Source: Bacteroidota bacterium
GTDB lineage: Bacteria > Bacteroidota > Bacteroidia > Chitinophagales > Chitinophagaceae
Direction: 5' to 3'
Assembly (NCBI GenBank): GCA_029555415.1
Contig: JAKPSI010000087.1
Span: 19,321 to 83,320, forward strand
DNA length: 64,000 nt
Each line of letters starts with the position of its first letter. Position 1 is the stretch's first letter. The notes beneath the pieces are model-generated. The model was not told the origin of the DNA. It made no database searches and worked only from the letters and a program-made list of their open reading frames with translations. Below, piece after piece: positions 7,950-17,919 of the stretch. Position numbers and translations under genes: made by a program.

Positions 7950-10900
7950 TCAAAAGAGCGCTGTGATCGTCGCCCTCCCCGTATGTATCATCCTGGAAGT
8001 CCCGGGCTTCCTGCCATCATACTGAAATCCCAGTTCGAGGTTATTCAGTAAACGCTTATTGTAATTAAGCGACCATAGATAGTTCTTGCCGGGCTGGAGT
8101 CCGTCCAGCATGATATAGCTGACGGCGGTAGTGGCCGGGTATTTGAAGTCGATATTATTGAACGTGAATTTGGCAGTGAGGGAACTGTTCTGTAACAGGC
8201 TGTACTTACTTTCGACGTTCAGTGAATTGGAGACCGCTTTCTCGCCTCCGTATTGCTGTGCATTCTTCTTCACTTCATATTTATAACCGGTCACGATCCG
8301 GAAGGAAGAACCCCGGATGAAAGTGAACATCGGTTCCGCATTGCTGATATCCAGGTGATAGTTCCGGTTACTGAATTGCGGGGTCAGTAATTCCAGCATC
8401 CCGTTCTTCGCATTCAGTGTAAAGGCGAATGCTTTATTGAAATTCAAACGGGTCTTGAAGATCCAGTCGTTCTTCCGCCGGGTCTCATACCCGTAGGTCA
8501 GTAAGGCCTTGCCGTTATCACGCGAACTGGCCAGATCGAATCCCCAAACAGAACCAAACCGGTTAAAGCTGAGCGTATTGGTCCAGTTGGTACCGGAACT
8601 GATCAGCGCCTGGTTATTGATATCATACTTGAATGGGTTGAACGCGAAACTGCCCGTGGCCAGTGATTTCCGGACATTCTGCAGGGTGGTCATGAGTATC
8701 GTGCGGGAAAGGATCCTCTTCATACCCGTCAGTTTTCCGTTGCCCAGTATGGCTTTGGGACTGATCGTGAAATTGTAATTGAAGGTGATGTAATTCGCCT
8801 TGATGAATTCATTGGTGGGCGTGAAGATCCGGATATACTTGGCCTGATCGGGGAATAACGCGAATTCAAATTCATTCAGCTGCTGCACCCCATCCGCATT
8901 ATAATCGATCCAGGCATATTGACCGGTACCGGCGGGCACTTCCAGGTAAGCGAAATCGCGGCGCTGCTCCTGCCCTGTTCCCACCTCATATAACACATCT
9001 CCATTGAGTAATCCTTTCCACTCATTCATACGGTATTCAATGCGTCCCAGGATCGTTTCATCATCCTTATAGGGTGACAAACCATTAGTTGCTGTTTTCA
9101 ATTTCCGGAAAGTGGTATTCAGGAAGAGTTTCCGCTTTTCATTCTTCAGCAATTCCGTCTGCAGGTTCAGGTTGATACTGCGGTCGCCTTTCACCAGTTT
9201 ATCAAGCAGCGGATATTTATCCTGCCGCGTGAAGAAAGTGATGCCATATCGGTTCTTCCGTAGTTCATCCGATTTCAGATATACAGAATACGTATCGAAA
9301 GAAAAGGCCTGTGGTAATAGATTTCCGTTGGCACTTTGCGCGGTCTTGTTCTGCTCCAGCGCGTAACGAAAACCAAGCCGCCAGTTCTTCAGGGTTTTCA
9401 TTTGCTTGCTCATATCAATGACCGGTCGCAGGAAATCACCTTTCGCCGCACCTGTCTTGAAATGTGTCAGCACGAACTGGTTGTTGAATATCCAGCCCTT
9501 CCAGTTGAAACTGTGCTGGAGCGATTGCTGGAAGCCATCGTAGTTATCTGAACGATGGTATTGCGTCAGCAGATAATTCACGCTATGGCCTTTGCCGTTC
9601 TTCAGTCCTGCACCGGCCCTGACGATCTGCTCATCTGCCAGAGGGAGGAAAGCCTCCAGGCCCCAGTCGCGGCCGAACTCCACGCCCCGCAAGCGTTCCA
9701 GCGGTTTGAATTTCCGCTGCACATATTCATAATCGAGGCTGGTATTCAGTACCAGTCCGCGCAAGGAATCCAGTGATTTGTTACTGGCCAGCTGGAATTT
9801 AGCGGCATAGCCCCGGTCGTCACCATTATTTTTTGAGGAGAATGTATTCACATCCGAATTACTGGTGGCCAGTTCGGTCTTCAGGTTCGTATTCTTTGTG
9901 ATCGCATAATCGATACCGAAATTCAGGATCTGCTGTTTCTTGGGTGTGACGAGGATCGTTACCGGCTCATAACTGCCTTGCTTCACACCGGCAATGGGCG
10001 CGACATACTTGTACACTTTTCCGTTTGCACCATTGAAATCAGGGACATAGTTACCTTTCCCATCGCCCACGGTAATGAAGGACAAACTGTATTTCGCCAG
10101 TTGCGGATCGGTGGAATACTGGTAAAATGAATCGATGCCGGTACCGGGATTGAAATAGATCTTCTGATACAATACCTTGCCGGCCGCGAACGTGTCAAGC
10201 GTTGCGGAAGGATACAATGCATTCTGGATACTATCACCAATACCGGACAGGAACTGCTTTTGAGCCGGATCGAGCTCCTGATTGATCGTAGAGTTCTTGG
10301 CGTCACTGTTGCTGAAATAACCCAGACTGATCTTCAGCTTTTTATTGAGTTCGAATTCCTGCGCCAGGAAAACATTGGCATTGAGGAAATTCCGGTCGGC
10401 ATATTCGAATTCCACCTGAATGCGGGAATCCTTGGTGATCATGCGCCGCGGCGTGAACGTGATCTCGGCGGAATTATAATTGATGACGTAATCCTGATCC
10501 TCACCGCGTGACAACAACTGCCCGTCGATGAATACTCTTTCCGTATTCGCCAGCACGATGAAGAAGAACTCATTGTTAGCGCCTTTGAGGCGATACGGCC
10601 CCTGATTACCTTCCTGTGCAGCGATCAGGTTGCGTGTGAACTTCCCTTTGGCGATGGAACCACTGACCATGGTGCTGGAGCTGAGATGCTTGTTCAGCTG
10701 CTGTGTGGTCTGAAAGGTGATCCCCTGCAGTCGCTTATAGAAATTGAGGAAATAGCTCTGGTTGCGGCGGATCTCGATATCACCCAGATTGAGCTGCCAG
10801 TTCTTCTTTTTGAATTGCAGGAAGACCTGATCGAATTCATTCAGTTGCTGGGTATTCCCATCCGGTTGTATCGGGATATTATTATCCGTGATCGCGGCCT

Positions 10901-11417
10901 GGATCTCGATACTGTCGCCCAATACCCCACTCAACTGCATGTTCAGGGATGAATTGATCACCGCGTCCTGATTATTTCCGAAACCGATGGCACGGTTCAT
11001 GCTGCCTTCCGCCCGGATATTGCCGAAATCGAACGCGCCTTTGGGTTGTTCGTCCATCCCATTCCGGAAACTGAATGGCGTGATGTAGAAATTATTCATG
11101 ATGGAATCGAAACGCATACGCTGGGCGGTAGCGTTCATCGAAAAAGGGAAAACGCGGTACGTGACCAGCACGGAATCAAATGCGGGTTTATGGATCCAGA
11201 TGAGATAAGACCGAACCAGATCGAGGCGATAATCGGCAGCAGCCACCCTGGCAACTGAGAAACTATTGGGTACGATGGAGAGGGTGTCGATACGGAGGGT
11301 ATCACTGCCGACCCGGAAAGTATGCTGACGGAGATTGGAGAGTGGGTCCTGGGCATGGCAGAACAGCGTGAAAACGCAGGAAAGGACAAGGAGCTGTATT
11401 CTGCCTAAATAACTCAA
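7950..11417 (-). CDS. Very large predicted outer-membrane beta-barrel protein, function unknown
   Basis: The protein has 1155 residues with an N-terminal signal peptide (LLVLSCVFTLFCHAQ). Almost the whole length is alternating polar/hydrophobic strands rich in Tyr, Phe and Asn, ending in Phe (RATITALF), as in outer-membrane barrels. Conserved-looking parts include a segment around residues 135-230 (GSMNRAIGFGNNQD..., IQAAITDNNIPIQPDGNTQQLNEFDQVFLQF, NLGDIEI). Another is WIDYNADGVQQLNEFE near residue 850, which resembles a calcium-binding D-x-N-x-D-G loop. I do not recognise a characterised family. It is not SprA, which is about twice as long. It is monocistronic and divergent from the T9SS cargo gene at 11547; a role in the envelope or secretion is only an inference. 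Confidence 0.85.
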   Translation of the reverse strand: MSYLGRIQLLVLSCVFTLFCHAQDPLSNLRQHTFRVGSDTLRIDTLSIVPNSFSVARVAAADYRLDLVRSYLIWIHKPAFDSVLVTYRVFPFSMNATAQRMRFDSIMNNFYITPFSFRNGMDEQPKGAFDFGNIRAEGSMNRAIGFGNNQDAVINSSLNMQLSGVLGDSIEIQAAITDNNIPIQPDGNTQQLNEFDQVFLQFKKKNWQLNLGDIEIRRNQSYFLNFYKRLQGITFQTTQQLNKHLSSSTMVSGSIAKGKFTRNLIAAQEGNQGPYRLKGANNEFFFIVLANTERVFIDGQLLSRGEDQDYVINYNSAEITFTPRRMITKDSRIQVEFEYADRNFLNANVFLAQEFELNKKLKISLGYFSNSDAKNSTINQELDPAQKQFLSGIGDSIQNALYPSATLDTFAAGKVLYQKIYFNPGTGIDSFYQYSTDPQLAKYSLSFITVGDGKGNYVPDFNGANGKVYKYVAPIAGVKQGSYEPVTILVTPKKQQILNFGIDYAITKNTNLKTELATSNSDVNTFSSKNNGDDRGYAAKFQLASNKSLDSLRGLVLNTSLDYEYVQRKFKPLERLRGVEFGRDWGLEAFLPLADEQIVRAGAGLKNGKGHSVNYLLTQYHRSDNYDGFQQSLQHSFNWKGWIFNNQFVLTHFKTGAAKGDFLRPVIDMSKQMKTLKNWRLGFRYALEQNKTAQSANGNLLPQAFSFDTYSVYLKSDELRKNRYGITFFTRQDKYPLLDKLVKGDRSINLNLQTELLKNEKRKLFLNTTFRKLKTATNGLSPYKDDETILGRIEYRMNEWKGLLNGDVLYEVGTGQEQRRDFAYLEVPAGTGQYAWIDYNADGVQQLNEFEFALFPDQAKYIRIFTPTNEFIKANYITFNYNFTISPKAILGNGKLTGMKRILSRTILMTTLQNVRKSLATGSFAFNPFKYDINNQALISSGTNWTNTLSFNRFGSVWGFDLASSRDNGKALLTYGYETRRKNDWIFKTRLNFNKAFAFTLNAKNGMLELLTPQFSNRNYHLDISNAEPMFTFIRGSSFRIVTGYKYEVKKNAQQYGGEKAVSNSLNVESKYSLLQNSSLTAKFTFNNIDFKYPATTAVSYIMLDGLQPGKNYLWSLNYNKRLLNNLELGFQYDGRKPGTSRMIHTGRATITALF

Positions 11418-11546
11418 TAGCAGCGAGTTTTGTTAAAAATCGTAAAATTGATACGATTTATTGTGCAAAAGTTATTCCACCGTGTTAATTACGCTAAAAA
11501 GCAGCATTTTTGACCCCAAATTGTCTTTGAGCAGTATCAGAAAAAT

Positions 11547-13700
11547 ATGATGAGGAGCCTGAGATCACTGTGTTTATTGTCTTGTTTCATGCTCGCCTTT
11601 GCCTCCGGGGTAAGGTCACAGCAGAATAATGTCTGGTATTTCGGTACCAGTGCCGGGATCAGTTTCAATCCCCTTGGAAGTACACCCCTGCCACGGCCGC
11701 TTACGGATGGCGTCATGAACACCAATGAAGGTTGTGCTTCGATCTGTGACGGGAACGGCGCGCTTTTGTTCTATACGAACGGACAAACCGTTTACAATAA
11801 GAATCACCAGGTCATGGCCGGAGGAACGGGTCTGCTCGGTCACCCATCTGCATTTCAATCGGCAGTTGTGGTACAATTGCCTTCCAACCCTTCGCACTAT
11901 TATATTTTTACCGCGGATGCTTATGAGAATTTATGTGCGGCCGGTTACAATGTTTCTGAAGTGGATATGTCCCAGAATGGCGGATTAGGTGCCGTGATCA
12001 TGCAGAACAAGCCTTTGTCCGCCCCCGGTACGGAAAGACTGACCGCTGCCCGGCATGCGAATGGGACGGACGTATGGGTCATTACGAATGATCTTAACTC
12101 GAATGTATTCCGGGTATGGCTGGTGAGTTGCACCGGCCTTTCCGCCGCGCCGGTCGTTTCTACCGTTGGTGAGATCATGGATACGGATGACATGCAGCGG
12201 ATCGGCGCATTCAAAGTGAGTCCTGACGGCAAACATTTATGTCAGACCCATTTCCCGCAGGTGGATAATCAAACGGCGGAAAACTTCGCACAGTTGTTCG
12301 ACTTTGACAATGCGACCGGTATCATCTCCAATCCCAAACTGATCAATTATCCCGGATCACAATTCAATGCTTGTGAATTCTCCCCGGATTCAAAACTTTT
12401 ATACATCACCGGAACTCGGATGAGCTATGTGGCACAGTTCGACTGTACGCAACCCACGGCAGCAGCGGTGATCGCTTCAAAGACCAATATCCCTGCCTCC
12501 AAAGGGTTTTATGGAATTCAAATGGGGGCGGACGGAAAGATCTACATGACAAAGTCGAGCCAGGCACTTACTGCGATCAACAATCCGAATACACGCGGTA
12601 TTGGCTGTAATCTGCAAATGGATAAAATACCGCTGGGCAGGAATGCGAATCTCAACCTTCCGGCATTTTTGAATGACCTGACCTATAATCCCGATACCCA
12701 TATTGATGCGATCGTACTGGATTCCTGTACAGGAAAGATCCAGTTCAAAGCACCGGTCATTTTTGCACCCGGTTCAACCTTTAACTGGGATTTCGGAGAT
12801 GCCACGACATCAGTTCTGACCGACCCCATTCATACATTTGTTCCACCCGACAGAGCTTATACCATTAAACTCACTATTCAACCGGCAGGAGGATGTGGCG
12901 TGATCGAAAAACAAATGCAGTTGGTCCCTTCAGGGAAAAAAGCAACTGCTGATTTCAGCTATGTCGTCGTTTGTGATTCGGGTTATGTACGTTTCACCTC
13001 GTTGAATACGCTGGAACCGGATACACTGATCCAGGACAGGATCTGGGATTTCGGGGACGGGAACACATCGACCAATACAAATCCGATACACTATTATACT
13101 ACTGCTGGAACTTATAATGTTACGCTGACCAATCTGACCGGTACGGCCTGCCTGAACCGCCAGAAGACGAGACCCGTAACGTTCGAACAACTGACCATTT
13201 CCGCGACACCACCCCTTTCCAGCATCAATGAGGGTGAATCCGTGCAATTGAATGTAACCGGTGCTGGCGTTAAATTCCAGTGGTCACCTGCCACCTGGTT
13301 ATCGAATCCCAATATCGCCAATCCGGTCGCGAAACCGCGTCTGGACACGAGTTATGTGGTCACCGTAACGAATGCCAGTGGCTGCAAGGCAACAGATACT
13401 GTGGTGATCAAAGTGAAGCCGATACCGGGCATCTATGTTCCGAATGGATTTACGCCGAATGATGACGGACTGAATGACATCTTCAAACCAACGGTCGGAG
13501 AATTCTATACGCTGCTGGAATTCTCAGTTTACAACCGGTGGGGTCAGCAACTGTTCACGACGAAAGAAAAAGGAAAGGGCTGGGATGGAAAGATCGGCGG
13601 AACGATACAGTCCAACGGTGTGTATGTATGGATCGTCCGGGCTTTGACGCCTGACCAAAAGCGGGACGATCGTAAGGGAACCGTGGTATTGATGCGCTGA
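11547..13700 (+). CDS. Secreted PKD-domain protein with T9SS type B (gliding motility-associated) C-terminal sorting domain
   Basis: This 717-residue protein has a signal peptide ending near ASGVRSQ. Its N-terminal half starts NNVWYFGTSAGISFNPL and contains repeated blade-like segments (LLFYTNGQTVYN, YYIFTADAYEN, KIYMTKSSQALTAINNP) suggesting a beta-propeller. Two PKD domains follow, with WDFGDATT near residue 410 and WDFGDGNT near residue 495. The C-terminus (IYVPNGFTPNDDGLNDIFKP, then SVYNRWGQQLF) is the classic type B domain that directs export through the type IX secretion system and surface attachment. It probably acts at the cell surface as an adhesin or structural protein. The next gene, a small barrel, begins 42 bases downstream. 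Start at the first of two adjacent ATG codons. Confidence 0.93.
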   Translation: MMRSLRSLCLLSCFMLAFASGVRSQQNNVWYFGTSAGISFNPLGSTPLPRPLTDGVMNTNEGCASICDGNGALLFYTNGQTVYNKNHQVMAGGTGLLGHPSAFQSAVVVQLPSNPSHYYIFTADAYENLCAAGYNVSEVDMSQNGGLGAVIMQNKPLSAPGTERLTAARHANGTDVWVITNDLNSNVFRVWLVSCTGLSAAPVVSTVGEIMDTDDMQRIGAFKVSPDGKHLCQTHFPQVDNQTAENFAQLFDFDNATGIISNPKLINYPGSQFNACEFSPDSKLLYITGTRMSYVAQFDCTQPTAAAVIASKTNIPASKGFYGIQMGADGKIYMTKSSQALTAINNPNTRGIGCNLQMDKIPLGRNANLNLPAFLNDLTYNPDTHIDAIVLDSCTGKIQFKAPVIFAPGSTFNWDFGDATTSVLTDPIHTFVPPDRAYTIKLTIQPAGGCGVIEKQMQLVPSGKKATADFSYVVVCDSGYVRFTSLNTLEPDTLIQDRIWDFGDGNTSTNTNPIHYYTTAGTYNVTLTNLTGTACLNRQKTRPVTFEQLTISATPPLSSINEGESVQLNVTGAGVKFQWSPATWLSNPNIANPVAKPRLDTSYVVTVTNASGCKATDTVVIKVKPIPGIYVPNGFTPNDDGLNDIFKPTVGEFYTLLEFSVYNRWGQQLFTTKEKGKGWDGKIGGTIQSNGVYVWIVRALTPDQKRDDRKGTVVLMR

Positions 13701-13731
13701 CGGCGTCTTTCATTTCCTGCATTTAATATTT

Positions 13732-13739
13732 TACATTTG
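13732..13739 (+). promoter_or_regulatory. Bacteroidota -7-like box (TACATTTG) overlapping candidate starts of the small barrel gene
   Basis: The octamer fits TAnnTTTG. Its last three bases form the most upstream in-frame start (TTG at 13737), and a GTG follows at 13743. If the box is used, transcription would start near 13746 and both starts would be lost or leaderless. Either the box is chance or the true start lies elsewhere. Confidence 0.3.
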
Positions 13740-13742
13740 GAA

Positions 13743-14306
13743 GTGCCAAATCACAAACTGAGATATTGCTTTATTTGTATACTCTTCATCTGTATACTTT
13801 CGTCTTCGCTTTTTGCACAAGCAAAAAGTGACAGTGTCCGTGAACGCGGCTACAGTCACCAGTTATCCGCAGGCATCTCCTTCCCTGCCGGCGTTTTCTC
13901 GGATTCACATGTCATCGGTGGCGGCATCGATTATACCTGGAGCAATGCAAGGTTCGGAAGATCCGATAAACGTATCAAAAAAGCGCTAGGATTCAGTACT
14001 GCGGCGGGCTTGGACTATTTCCTCGGAAAGACGGACAATTACAATTTCCAGTACCGGAACTATCTGTACAGTTATGTGTATGGAGGTATGATCTTCAACA
14101 GTGGACGAAAATCTTCTGTGAGTTTGCTGGCGGGCCCATCCTTACAAACGTATACGAAAGTGACCGATCTGGGCTATGGTATCACCATACGCGGTGCGTA
14201 TTTCCTGAAAGAGAATATGGCGATCTCTCCTGCCCTGATGTACATGAAGCATAAAGAAGCGGATGCATTGTGGGCGGCGGGGGTGCGGTATTATTTTTAT
14301 TTCTGA
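13743..14306 (+). CDS. Small outer-membrane beta-barrel protein
   Basis: The protein has about 187 residues, with a hydrophobic signal (CFICILFICILSSSLFAQ) and a short beta-barrel-like mature part with Gly/Tyr-rich strands ending in Phe (VRYYFYF). No ATG is available near the N-terminus. GTG at 13743 is chosen over TTG at 13737, and the choice is weak. It lies 42 bases after the T9SS cargo gene and its stop is two bases before the next start, suggesting an operon of three. The barrel could be a surface partner for the cargo protein, in analogy to PorP/SprF pairs, but it is shorter and not recognisably of that family. Confidence 0.75.
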   Translation: MPNHKLRYCFICILFICILSSSLFAQAKSDSVRERGYSHQLSAGISFPAGVFSDSHVIGGGIDYTWSNARFGRSDKRIKKALGFSTAAGLDYFLGKTDNYNFQYRNYLYSYVYGGMIFNSGRKSSVSLLAGPSLQTYTKVTDLGYGITIRGAYFLKENMAISPALMYMKHKEADALWAAGVRYYFYF

Positions 14307-14308
14307 CC

Positions 14309-15547
14309 ATGAAGTACAAGATCCTGATTTGCTACTGTTCATTCCTACTTACAACTGTTGTATGCGCGCAGCCCCAAACACGCGCCTGGGTTAAGTCTCA
14401 CACGGATGCCATCCGGACCGTGGAGCCTGATTCCACTGATTTCAGTGACCTGGCTCCGATCGGTGATGCGATCGGTGACGCACGTTTTGTGATGCTGGGA
14501 GAACAGGATCATGGGGACGCACCCACTTTTCTGGCCAAGACCAGACTCATCAAATACCTGCATGAGGTGAAAGGATTCAATGTACTGGCTTTTGAGAGTG
14601 ATTTCTTCGGATTGAACCAGGGATGGGATCTGCAGGACAAGAAAGATGTCACTGCATTCGTGAAGCGCAACATCTTCCCGGTCTGGACAGGTTGCAATAC
14701 CTGCCGCAATTTGTTCAACACTTATATTCCGGCCACACAATCCACCACCCATCCTTTACAGATCACCGGGTTCGACAACCAGATGATCCTGACCTATTCT
14801 TTTTATAACCTCATTCATCAGCTGGACAGTGTGATACGTGCCCTGGATCTGCCGGTAAGTCACGATCCGGAATACAGCACCCGTATATTACCTGTGATCG
14901 ATTCATTGAAGTTCTGGTACGCAGCACCCCCGAATGATAAAACTTTTTTCGATCGTTGCGGTACCATTGCAAGGAACATCCATGACCAGCTGGCTTTAAA
15001 AGCAGGTCCGGACAATTTCTGGACGATGGTTGCGGAAAACATTTATAAAGAAACACTGACCTTTCAAAAAGCGGATGATTTTCGCGTGCCCAGGAATACG
15101 AGGGATGAACAAATGGCACTTAACCTGAGGTGGCTGGCAGAACACAAATACCCGGGCGAAAAATTCATCATTTGGGCGGCCAATTCCCATGTAGCCAAAT
15201 ATGCAGATAGTGACGGCAAGAGATCCCTTGAAGCCATGGGGCATTTCTTTACCCGCGACAGCAACTATCTGGATCAAACCTATGTGCTGGGCTTCAATTC
15301 TTACTCAGGAACTGCCGGTCGGCTGGGTTACAAGGATTATGATATTCAGAAACCGAAAAAGGATGGATTTGAAAACTGGATACCTTCCACCCTGCCGTAT
15401 GCATTCGTTGATTTCCGGAAAATGAACTTCAGAAAAGAATACTTCTTACTCAAGGGATTCGGGCATATGAGCTTTAAGAACAATTGGGCTGAGGTGTTTG
15501 ATGGGGTGTTTTTTATCCGGGAGATGTATCCTTGTGAGAAGAAATAA
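14309..15547 (+). CDS. Erythromycin esterase-like protein with signal peptide
   Basis: Start at ATG 14309, 412 residues, two bases after the preceding stop. An upstream in-frame start at 14270 would run through the barrel gene and is rejected. A signal peptide (ILICYCSFLLTTVVCAQ) precedes a domain of the erythromycin esterase family (PF05139 type): VMLGEQDHGDAPTF near residue 70, VLAFESDFFG, ITGFDNQ, and EKFIIWAANSHVAK, which carry the conserved His and Glu residues. Characterised Ere enzymes hydrolyse the macrolactone ring of macrolides. Many homologues in environmental Bacteroidota have unknown substrates and the export signal is unlike the cytoplasmic resistance enzymes, so resistance should not be assumed. 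Confidence 0.88.
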   Translation: MKYKILICYCSFLLTTVVCAQPQTRAWVKSHTDAIRTVEPDSTDFSDLAPIGDAIGDARFVMLGEQDHGDAPTFLAKTRLIKYLHEVKGFNVLAFESDFFGLNQGWDLQDKKDVTAFVKRNIFPVWTGCNTCRNLFNTYIPATQSTTHPLQITGFDNQMILTYSFYNLIHQLDSVIRALDLPVSHDPEYSTRILPVIDSLKFWYAAPPNDKTFFDRCGTIARNIHDQLALKAGPDNFWTMVAENIYKETLTFQKADDFRVPRNTRDEQMALNLRWLAEHKYPGEKFIIWAANSHVAKYADSDGKRSLEAMGHFFTRDSNYLDQTYVLGFNSYSGTAGRLGYKDYDIQKPKKDGFENWIPSTLPYAFVDFRKMNFRKEYFLLKGFGHMSFKNNWAEVFDGVFFIREMYPCEKK

Positions 15548-15549
15548 AA

Positions 15550-15574
15550 GTGGCGGGTGAAAAACACCCGCCAC
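15550..15574 (+). terminator. Perfect hairpin after the erythromycin esterase-like gene
   Basis: GTGGCGGGTG (15550-15559) and CACCCGCCAC (15565-15574) form a perfect 10-bp stem around AAAAA, three bases after the stop codon. There is no T run behind it on either strand, so it may protect the 3' end or act as a weak terminator. Confidence 0.55.
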
Positions 15575-15597
15575 GGCTTCATTAATTCTAACCACCT

Positions 15598-15658
15598 TTC
15601 ACCTCTCACCTATTACCTATTACCTATTACCTATTACCTATTACCTATTATCTATTCA
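15598..15658. repeat. TTACCTA word array running into the stop codon of the oligopeptidase gene
   Basis: About seven near-perfect copies of the 7-base word TTACCTA are preceded by CACCTTTCACCTCTCACC. On the minus strand it reads GGTAATA repeated, beginning at the TAG stop codon (15652-15654) of the gene on that strand. It is G-rich on the sense strand of the gene that ends here. Confidence 0.85.
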
Positions 15659-17814
15659 CTAATTCCTTCTAAAGCGAACAGGAAAGAATACTGCAATGCC
15701 ACCATTTTCAGGTATTCAAAACGGCCGGAAGCCCCGCCGTGTCCGGCATTCATGTTCGTGTACATCAACAGCACATTCTTATCCGTCTTCATGGCCCGCA
15801 TCTTCGCCACCCATTTGGCGGGCTCGAAATACTGCACCTGTGAGTCATGCAGACCAGTGGTGACCAGCATATTCGGATAATCTTTCTTTTCTACATTGTC
15901 CATGGGTGAATAGGATTTCATATAGAAATATTCATCCTTATTGGCAGGGTTACCCCACTCCAGGTATTCTCCCGTAGTGAGCGGAATACTGGCATCACTC
16001 ATGGTCGTGATCACATCCACATAGGGTACACCGGCCACCACACCGTGCCAGAGATCGGGGCGCATGTTCGTAACTGCTCCCATTAACAGACCACCGGCGC
16101 TGCCGCCCATGGCATAAATATGTTCTTTGGAAGTGTATTTCTCTTTGATGAGGAATTCAGCGCAGTCAATGAAATCATAGAAGGTATTCTTCTTATGCAT
16201 CATCTTGCCATCCTCATACCACTGGCGTCCCATTTCCTGTCCGCCGCGGATATGCGCGATGACATACACGAAGCCACGGTTCAGCAGACTCAGCTGATTG
16301 CGTCCGAATGCAGGATCGGAAGTATAACCATACGATCCGTAGGCGTATAACAAAAGCGGATTGGAGCCATCTTTCACCAGCCCTTTTTTATAAACGATGG
16401 AGACCGGCACTTTCACGCCATCCCTGGCAGTGGCCCAGGCGCGTTCGGTCACATAATCGGCTTTATTGTATCCCCCCACGATCTCCTGCTGCTTCTTCAG
16501 CACTTTCTCCTTCGTATCCATGTTATAATCATACACAGAACCCGGGGTGATCATGGAAGTATAATTGAACCGCAGGACATTGGTGTTGAAATCAGGATTA
16601 TTGGACAGGGAAGCGAGATAGGCAGGCTCATCAAATGCGATATAATGTTCTGACTTATCTTTCTGGTTGATGATCCTCACTTGTACCAATGCATCCTTTC
16701 TTTCCGTGATCACCAGATGATTGGCGAAAAGACTGACATTGGCCAGATACACATCCTTACGGTGCGGGATCACTTCCGTCCAGCTTTCTTTGGAAGTCTT
16801 ATCCAGCGGGCATTCCATCAGCCTGAAATTCGGCGCATCCAGATTGGTGCGGATATAGAACTTGTCGTTGTAATGATCGATATCATAGACCAATCCCATC
16901 ACCCGGGGCTGGAAGATCTTAAATGCAGCGGCTGGTGTAGCGGCATCCAGGATCTGGAATTCACTTTCCTGTTCACTCAGCTCGGATGCGATCACGATGA
17001 ACTTCCGTGATTTCGTTTTCCCCACGCCGATATAATGCCGGTTATCCTTTTCTTCGAACACTTTCACATCAGTTGCAGGATCGGTTCCGGCCACATGGCG
17101 CCAAACCTGGTATCCCAGCAGCGTCGTAACATCCTTACGGATATAGAATAACGTCTTGTTATCCGCTGCCCAGGCATAATTGCCGCCTTCGGTATTGATG
17201 ATGCTTTCAGGCAGGTATTCACCGGTCTTCAGGTTCTTGATCCGTAAAGTATACAGGCGACGGCTCACCACATCCTCCCCGATCGCCATCCATTGGTTGT
17301 CATCCGTGACCTGCATACCAGTGGCGGCATAATAAGTGGTGCCCACGGCCGCTTTATTGGCGTCATGCAGGATCTCTTCCGGTGCATCCAGGGATTCTTT
17401 CTTCCGGCAGCTAACGGCGTATTGCTTGCCTTCCTCATAGCGGTCGTAATACCAGTACCCGTTATCCTTGTATGGAACGGAAGCATCATTCTCCTTGATA
17501 CGGCCTTTCATTTCATCGAACAGTTTATCCCGGAAACCGCGGTAGCCCGACATCATCGTGTCGAGGTACTTGTTCTCCTCTTCCAGATAGGCTACGGCTT
17601 TGGAACTGTCGGCCGTCTTTTTGAAATAGGCGTTCATCCAGTAATAATCATCCACCCGGGTATCGCCATGGGCGGTCATACTGAACGGGTGTTTCTCTGC
17701 TACGGGTGCCGCAACGCCCTGCGGCCAGTTATATGCTTGTTTTTTCACTTGATCGGAATTGTTACAGGATAAAATAAAAAAGGTCAGGCTGATGAATAGA
17801 AGGATCTGCTTCAT
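15652..17814 (-). CDS. S9A serine peptidase, oligopeptidase B-type, lipoprotein
   Basis: This 720-residue prolyl oligopeptidase-family enzyme has an N-terminal lipoprotein signal (LLFISLTFFILSC, Cys17), so it is probably membrane-anchored in the periplasm or outer membrane. An N-terminal beta-propeller (WYYDRYEEGKQYAVSCRK, TLFYIRKD) precedes the alpha/beta-hydrolase. The catalytic triad is placed at Ser572 (GGSAGG), Asp657 (GLHDSQV) and His692 (NAGHGG). The match to oligopeptidase B (PtrB, protease II), which cleaves short peptides after basic residues, is strong along the length; the acidic specificity residues were not checked one by one. It is monocistronic and ends inside a word array. 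Start at ATG 17814 begins the signal directly. Confidence 0.93.
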   Translation of the reverse strand: MKQILLFISLTFFILSCNNSDQVKKQAYNWPQGVAAPVAEKHPFSMTAHGDTRVDDYYWMNAYFKKTADSSKAVAYLEEENKYLDTMMSGYRGFRDKLFDEMKGRIKENDASVPYKDNGYWYYDRYEEGKQYAVSCRKKESLDAPEEILHDANKAAVGTTYYAATGMQVTDDNQWMAIGEDVVSRRLYTLRIKNLKTGEYLPESIINTEGGNYAWAADNKTLFYIRKDVTTLLGYQVWRHVAGTDPATDVKVFEEKDNRHYIGVGKTKSRKFIVIASELSEQESEFQILDAATPAAAFKIFQPRVMGLVYDIDHYNDKFYIRTNLDAPNFRLMECPLDKTSKESWTEVIPHRKDVYLANVSLFANHLVITERKDALVQVRIINQKDKSEHYIAFDEPAYLASLSNNPDFNTNVLRFNYTSMITPGSVYDYNMDTKEKVLKKQQEIVGGYNKADYVTERAWATARDGVKVPVSIVYKKGLVKDGSNPLLLYAYGSYGYTSDPAFGRNQLSLLNRGFVYVIAHIRGGQEMGRQWYEDGKMMHKKNTFYDFIDCAEFLIKEKYTSKEHIYAMGGSAGGLLMGAVTNMRPDLWHGVVAGVPYVDVITTMSDASIPLTTGEYLEWGNPANKDEYFYMKSYSPMDNVEKKDYPNMLVTTGLHDSQVQYFEPAKWVAKMRAMKTDKNVLLMYTNMNAGHGGASGRFEYLKMVALQYSFLFALEGISE

Positions 17815-17919
17815 TTGGCTGGTTTTTGGTATTCCAATATACGAAGAAGCAGCTAACTATTGCCGGGAAGGCGGGAAGACGTATATGACCAGCCCACGCT
17901 GAAGATGTTGACGTGGGTT

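Noticed and set aside
7950..11417. Identification of the large barrel as SprA
   Set aside because: SprA is about 2400 residues and lacks the segments seen here; only the general barrel character agrees.
14309..15547. Erythromycin esterase-like gene as an antibiotic resistance gene
   Set aside because: It has a signal peptide and its neighbours are envelope genes; family membership alone does not show macrolide hydrolysis.
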